A DNA stretch of 64,000 bases from contig CM036764.1 of NCBI GenBank assembly GCA_020796225.1, positions 28,931,450 through 28,995,449 on the forward strand, in the 5' to 3' direction. The notes beneath the pieces were generated by a model. It was not told where the DNA came from and ran no database searches. It worked only from the letters and a program-made list of their open reading frames with translations. Of the stretch, positions 58,271-64,000 are shown in pieces. Numbering within the stretch: position 1 is the stretch's first letter; each line of letters starts with the position of its first letter. The position numbers and the translations under genes were made by a program. The stretch is from Arion vulgaris (taxonomy: Eukaryota; Mollusca; Gastropoda; Stylommatophora; Arionidae).

Positions 58271-58646
58271 ACTTCCTTTCTGCTTCGCTTGAAATATGTA
58301 TATATTCAACGTTGTCTCTTGAATGAACTTCACTGTCTTTTGTAGCTCACACAGAGGTCCGTGTAGTTTTATGTAGAGTGTTGTTTCGTTAGGCCAGTGA
58401 GTTTGCCTCAGTGTATCATATTCGGGGCAGTCTTGAAGTATTTGCTCTGCAGTCTGGTTTGCCTGTACACATGGCTGAATTGCCAATCTTGAATTTTGTA
58501 TACATGTGGCTGGAGCCGATTGTGTCCTGTTCTAAGGCACAGAATAACAACTTGTTCCAATATGCTCATATTATAGTAATCGTCTTGTGTTGGTATTTGT
58601 GGCTTTCTCATTGATTTAATCATCCTTTTCTTTTGGTGGTAGGTAC
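58271..58646 (-). mobile_element. LINE 3' fragment inserted in a core module
   Basis: Direct repeats atgctt(a/g)aaat at 58260-58270 and 58647-58657. Minus-strand readings [35 protein letters not shown] and QANQTAEQILQDCPEYDTL match the LINE at 26600. Confidence 0.92.
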
Positions 58647-59358
58647 ATGCTTGAAATGATCGTTCAATACCGTGGTATACTAACATTATGTCTATATCCT
58701 GGGTGCCATGTGTTCGTGTCACCGCTGGAAAGGACAGATACAGTAATTATTAATTGGCGCTAGTTAACTAATTTCTTTCTGGCATCTGTTTTGTGCAACT
58801 GTTTATATCACAACAGCTAGATGTGTATTTAATTTATAATTATACAAACACAGTATACCATGTCTGGGAAAATCCAGAACTAAATTTATTTTAAAAAAAC
58901 ATGCAACATTTTAAAAACTAAACTTATTTTTGTATTTTGATTGTATGAGTTCGTTTGTCACAAATCTGAAAGTATTGCTTTATCTTTGCAATTAAAGGAT
59001 GGGCAGAAAGGAGACCTGCATGAAATACACTTGTTGATGGGTTCTCTTATCTATGATCATTGGTAAGTAGTAACAGCATTGAGTTTACTTTTTTTTTTAG
59101 CTTCTGAGGGTGTTTTGTTTTTGGAGGTATATTCATCCACCACAGTTCCAGCTTCATTTCAGCTCCTACTTTATGCTTGAAATGATCGTTCAAATACTGT
59201 GAATATTAACATTCTGTCCATATCCTGGGTGCCATGTTTTCGTGTCACCCTGGAAACGCAGATACAGTAGCCAATTTTCATGCAATGACAGCTATTAGTG
59301 TTTTCTGTCATTTGTTGTATATGGGTATTCATATATCATGTAGCAATGATGTGTACTA

Positions 59359-61571
59359 TAGTCCGTTCAACAACTCATGCCCACAGTCCAATGCGAATTG
59401 TAGCAAAACCATCTATTCCACAGTAGCGAAACTTTGCACACAATCTTAGAATTATACCGACGCAAATTTCTGATGGAAGAAATTGCTATAGGAATCCTGT
59501 ATTTTGTAATAACGGTTGCCTTTGATGTTGTGCATATTTGGCAAGTCTGATACAGCATTTTAGTTTTTACAATAACGCACAACATGACATTTGATGTCAA
59601 GTCTCATTCAAAGGCGTATTATCCCAGCTCATACATGGGGGCCAATGTTGATACTGCAATGATGTAGTGAAATAAACAAATGTAGACATAGTTGTATTGT
59701 TTTTTTAAAATAATGAACGTAAGTTAGCTGCCATGTCATAATGCCTTCCCCTTTCGTCCAGGTTTGGGACTGGCAATGGCGGCGTTACTAGGTGTTATCT
59801 CCAGTCGGACAATGCGCTTGTGTTAACTGATGTGGTAGGGAAGTATCACTACAATAAAATTCATTAATGCACACCTGTCAGACTTAGATGTATCTAAAAT
59901 GTTGACTAGTGCTGTGGGTTGTACAAACTGCAAATCATCTCTTTGCCAGTAGCCATCCTCTTCCCGGAGAACATGATCTTCACATTTTCGTCAGTATTCC
60001 TTGTTTATCGTGGAGATGGCCTCGCGTGTCAGGTTTTGCACATCACACATTTTGAACGCGGTATTCTTTCGCCACTCGCCTTTTACTTTAGCCCATACAA
60101 GCTCTATTGGGTTTAGTTGCGGATGGTATGGTAGCAGTCGAAGAGAAGTGTGGCCGTGTTCTAATATGATTTTGTCGATTTGATAAACCTTCGTCCTCTT
60201 TGTCTGCCTCACTATCTGTAATAATTCAGGTTTCAAACAGTTGTTGTCGAAATTAACATTTTCTTGTGACAAGCCATGTCTTCATTTCCTCTTTTTGGTG
60301 CTTGATGAAATTGGGGGATTTTGTCCTCCAGGGAAACATTATGATATGAAGCATTATCCATAACAATACATGAAGGTTTATCAAGAATTGGGAGTGCCGT
60401 GTTTTCTAACCAGTCTCTAAAAATACATACATTCATTTCTTTGTGGTAGTCTACACTGTCTGTTGACTTTGAGTGAAAAATAAGTTCTGCGCCCTGTAGC
60501 AATCCATTTCTCTGCTGCCAGCATGTGCAAGAATAAGGCGCCCCTTACTGCTTGGAATTGTACTCCGTTTAACTGTCCACTGACTGCCATTCTTTGTCAA
60601 AAGTATGGTGAGCATTAATCCATGATTCATCTAAATAGACAATATCGTACCCATCCTCACGTAGCTGACGTATTTTCCTTAAGTAAATGCTTCAGGAGGT
60701 AAAGAGGTTTGGTTTTTCACAAACTATATTTCTTACACCAGTGGTTTTACGGAAAGTGAAACCAGCTCCTCTCACAATCTTTCACAAATTTGTTTTAGAT
60801 ATTTCAATGCAACAATGTGATAATAGACGACTTTTCAATTTACGTAAAGTAAAGTTCATTGTACTGGAACATTTTCAAAATTTCACGTCTGATAACACCT
60901 TTGTCAAAATGTCAACACATACTTTCCTTCTTTGCTGCACTGTTGCCTTTGCGTATCCACAGTTCTATTTCATCCAACGGAAACGACTTTCTATCTTAAA
61001 CCCAAGGCTGCTATGGCTCTTTCTCTGGTTCTTGTATACTGTGGTACAGATGACCCATCTGCTTTTCTATGAAATGCGATAACATTGACACTTTTTACAT
61101 TGTAATAAATTTGCACTTCAAACTCATTATGTATGTTAAATCAATGACTGTCAACAATATAGAAGTCAACAACATTACAAAATAACTTCACACTGATTTC
61201 GATATACACCTTTAACTAAATAACCGTCTCGCACTAATGATGTCAATTCTTTACCAAGTTCAAGCCCGAGTCGTTATGGTGCCCGAAAAAATGCAAGAAC
61301 TTTTCAAAAACCGTGAATTTCGACCTGAATGTTGCTATTTTTGTCATCAATGTATTAAATTGCTGTAAACATGAGTTTTCTTCAACGATGCCAACAAAGG
61401 CGTTAAATATATAGCATAAAGAAGGAAACTTCTAGATGGTATGATTGTTTGAATGGCAAAAATATTTTGTAGCGTCGGAACATGTAGTTCACATGCAAGT
61501 TTTCAAGTTATTTCATCAAATGGTTACAGATACAAATTTTTATCTGTGGGCATGACAAGTTGAACGGACTA
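59359..61571 (-). mobile_element. IS630/Tc1/mariner-type transposon, second copy
   Basis: TA at 59357-59358 and 61572-61573. Inverted ends tagtccgttcaac(a/t)... of about 30 bp with catgcccacag inside. Size 2213 bp. Same transposase family as the 48.8-kb element but different TIRs. Confidence 0.93.
59991..60690 (-). pseudogene. Broken DDE transposase of the 59.4-kb transposon
   Basis: Minus-strand pieces: YLDESWINAH (first D, about 60616-60646), CIVMDNASYHN (second D, about 60340-60375) and LPYHPQLNPIELVWAKVKGE (E, about 60085-60145). All three catalytic acids are present but frameshifts near 60290-60300 and 60500-60560 break the frame. Confidence 0.88.
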
Positions 61572-62692
61572 TAGCTGGGCATTAATTATGCATTGTGGCA
61601 TTATGCTGTACTGATTTTTATTTTGTAATTGCACGTTTTGCTGTCATGCCATTAAATAAGCACCTGCATAGTAGTTAGTGTATTTGCTTTGTAGGCTTGT
61701 GGTCATAGACTCAAATTCTCCAGTTGGAATGACTTTTTTTCCATACCATATTGGCTCTTAGTTGACCCAACTTGAGTGTAACAGAGAAACATCAGGAAGT
61801 AAAGGCAACCGGGCGTGATGTTGGTTGAGTACAGCGATTTCCTACCTTTATGCAATTATATACTAATTAGTGAATTTAATAAATTCACGTTACCTGCAAT
61901 CTACTTTTAAAGGTTCTGTGTTACTCTTTGAAAACCTCTGTAGATCAACAAATGTAGATCTAATTTCAAAATATTTTTGGATCTGCTATTCATGGTAGTC
62001 CGAGTTTTATTTTGTACAAAAGAATGAAAATTCATAGATACAATGTAAAAATTAGTATTTAATGGCACAAACCGCTGTAAGCACATCTCTGAATGATGAT
62101 AAACTTCACAGACCTGTACTAAAGGGTTTTTCTGAAGATAACTTTACATATCTGATGGAGAATACAAATATCACTACTTGCATATTGCTGTACTTAGTTT
62201 TATTTTGTAATTGTACATTTTGCTGTCATACCACTAAATGAAAGAAGCACCTATAGTAGTTAGTGTACTTGCTTTAGGCTTTTGGTCGTAGACAGTTGGA
62301 ATGACATTTTTCCATACCAAGGGCTCTTAGGTTATCATTCTGAAGTCTTGGTTTGAATCTTAACAGTCACGCAAGTTTGTTCATGAGATCCCTAGGATTG
62401 TTGCCATAACATGAGTTCATGCTTTTGCAACACCGTGATGAGTGTCCCAGTTCAATGCTTCTTGGACGGAGCCATGTCTCAAAACCCACCAGTGGCAGTG
62501 AAGTCAATCCACAACATTAAAAAAAAAAATAACATTCTCTGTCAAAGGAAATAAATGTTAGGAAAGTATTAGCACAATAGTCAACCCCATGGGAATAAGA
62601 CAACTGCGATTTTACGTTTTCTTAGTCACATTGTTGCTAATTGTCCACCACAGTTCCAGCTTCACCCTCTGTTCCTACTTTATGCTTAAAAT

Positions 62693-63068
62693 ACTTCCTT
62701 GCTTTCTTCGCTTGAAATATGTATATATTCAACGTTGTCTTTTGAATGAACTTCATGTCTTTTGTAGCTCACACGAGGTCCGTGAGTTTTATGTAGAGTG
62801 TTGTTTCGTTAGGCCAGTGAGTTTGCCTCAGTGTATCATATTCGGGGCAGTCTTGAAGTATTTGCTCTGCAGTCTGGTTTGCCTACACATGGCTGAATTG
62901 CCAATTTTGGGAATTTTGTATACATGTGGCCCCGGAGCCGATTGTGTCCTGTTCTAAGGCACAGAATAACAACTTGTTCCAATATGCTCATATTATAGTA
63001 ATCGTCTTGTGTTGGTATTTGTGGCTTCCTCATTGATTTAATCATCCTTTTCTTTTGGTGGTAGGTAC
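62693..63068 (-). mobile_element. LINE 3' fragment, duplicate of 58271-58646
   Basis: Flanked by atgcttaaaat (62682-62692) and atgcttgaaat (63069-63079), the same insertion copied with the unit. Confidence 0.92.
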
Positions 63069-63757
63069 ATGCTTGAAATGATCGTTCAATACCGTGGTAT
63101 ACTAACATTATGTCTATATCCTGGGTGCCATGTGTTAGTTCACCGCTGGAAAGGACAGATACAGAAATTTTTAAATTGGCGCTAGTTAACTAATTTTTTT
63201 GGCATCTGTTTTGTGCAACTGTTTATATCACAACAGCTAGATGTGTATTTAATTTATAATTATACAAACACAGTATACCATGTCGGAAAACCCAGAACTA
63301 AATTTATTTAAAAAAACATGCAACATTTAAAAACTAAACTTATTTTTTATTTTGATTGTATGGGTCGTTTGTCACAAATCTGAAAGTATTGCTTTATCTT
63401 TGCAATTAAAGGAGCAGAAAGGAGCCCTCCAGAAATACACTTGTTGATGGGTCTCTTATCTATGATCATTGAAGTAGTAACAGCATTGAGTTTACTTTTT
63501 TTAGCTTCTGGGGGTGTTTTGTTTTGGAGTATATTCATCCACCACAGTTCCAGCTTCATTTCAGCTCCTACTTTATGCTTGAAATACGTTCAAATACTGT
63601 GAATATTAACATTCTGTCCATATCCTGGGTGCAAGTTTCGTGTCACCCTGGAAACGGCAGATACAGTAGCCAATTTTCATGCAATGACAGCTATTAGTGT
63701 TTTCTGTCATTTGTTGTATATGGGTATTCATATATCATGTAGCAATGATGTGTACTA

Positions 63758-64000
63758 TAGTCCGTTCAAACTCATCCCCACAGTCCAATGCGAATGTAGA
63801 AAAACCATCTATTCCACAGTAGCGAAATTTTGCACAAATCTTAGGTTATACGAGCAAATTTCTGAGGGAAAAGATGCTATGGGAACCCTGTATTTTGTAA
63901 TAACGGTTGCCTTTGATGTTGGCGGCATATTTGAAGTCTGATACAGCTTTTTAGTTTTACAATACACACATGACCTTTGATGTCAAGTCTCATTCAAAGC
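63758..64000 (-). mobile_element. Third IS630/Tc1/mariner-type copy, cut by the window end
   Basis: Begins tagtccgttcaaactcatcc after TA at 63756-63757 and follows the end of the 59.4-kb copy with many small deletions. Confidence 0.88.

Larger units (their letters stand above)
57098..61573. repeat. 4.48-kb tandem duplication, unit 1
   Basis: 57098-59358 plus the mariner-type element 59359-61571. The second unit begins at 61574 and runs out of the window. The period is 4476 bp between TA(57096) and TA(61572). Confidence 0.88.
52785..63668. repeat. Array of ten copies of a conserved 130-bp core
   Basis: Core runs from ccaccacagttccagcttca to ctggaaacggcagatacagt. Copies: 52785-52912, 53332-53458, 54179-54309, 55096-55228, 56342-56475, 56871-57004, 58224-58260 with 58647-58744 (split by a LINE), 59137-59267, 62645-62682 with 63069-63164 (split), and 63539-63668. 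The minus strand of the third and fourth copies has an uninterrupted frame GVTRKHGTQDI..., then NDHFKHKV.AEMKLELW, bounded by a TTTCCAG acceptor-like and a GTG donor-like end. Other copies have frameshifts. Identity unknown. Confidence 0.9.
61574..64000. repeat. 4.48-kb tandem duplication, unit 2 (incomplete)
   Basis: Follows 57098 onward in order, with the same SINEs (61665-61860, 62325-62530), nested LINE and core modules. Differs mainly by 1-4 base deletions. Confidence 0.9.

Overview
This is a eukaryotic (animal) genomic window. It holds one recognisable host gene, a split minus-strand gene for a cytosolic non-specific dipeptidase (CNDP2-like, metallopeptidase family M20), set in about 60 kb of transposon-derived DNA. 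Low coding density, long introns, GT-AG splice sites, many tRNA-derived SINEs and 3' ends of RNase H-bearing LINEs suggest a lophotrochozoan invertebrate, most likely a mollusc. The species was not determined.

Region 4.6-34.9 kb is the dipeptidase gene. I read fourteen coding exons on the minus strand (stop at 4728, start at 31969). Splice phases agree at every junction and the product is 472 residues. The predicted metal and catalytic residues are all present. Exon 1, its promoter and part of intron 1 are duplicated 2.8 kb upstream, so a second, equally well-formed first exon starts at 34757. A decayed copy of the end of exon 13 lies at 5.1 kb. Introns carry LINE tails, several SINE families, minisatellites (13.7, 15.85-16.6 and 17.2-17.9 kb) and a foldback element (13.98-14.22 kb).

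Region 35-48.3 kb has no host gene I can support. It holds LINE fragments, two abundant SINE families with GAA tails (called A and B here), a LINE with precise target-site duplications (40.08-41.23 kb) carrying a nested SINE, and a GC-richer repeat block (46.9-48.3 kb) of unknown class with a 234-codon frame.

Region 48.8-51 kb is a complete but inactive IS630/Tc1/mariner-type DNA transposon with TIRs of about 110 bp and an unusually wide spacing (about 83 residues) between the last two catalytic acids. Related, shorter-TIR copies lie at 59.36-61.57 kb and from 63.76 kb to the window end.

Region 52.7-64 kb is a complex tandem array. A 130-bp core recurs ten times and is far better conserved than its flanks. 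It lies near a plus-strand micro-exon-like segment of 61-66 bp and a tRNA-like SINE. From 57.1 kb the array becomes a 4.48-kb tandem duplication that includes the mariner-type element; the empty insertion site survives at 57.096 kb. The last copy differs mainly by 1-4 base deletions, which looks more like poor consensus polishing than evolution. I found no new multi-gene system. The strongest leads are the duplicated dipeptidase promoter/first exon, the conserved 130-bp core array, the wide-spacing transposon, and the two SINE families that share a head but not a tail.
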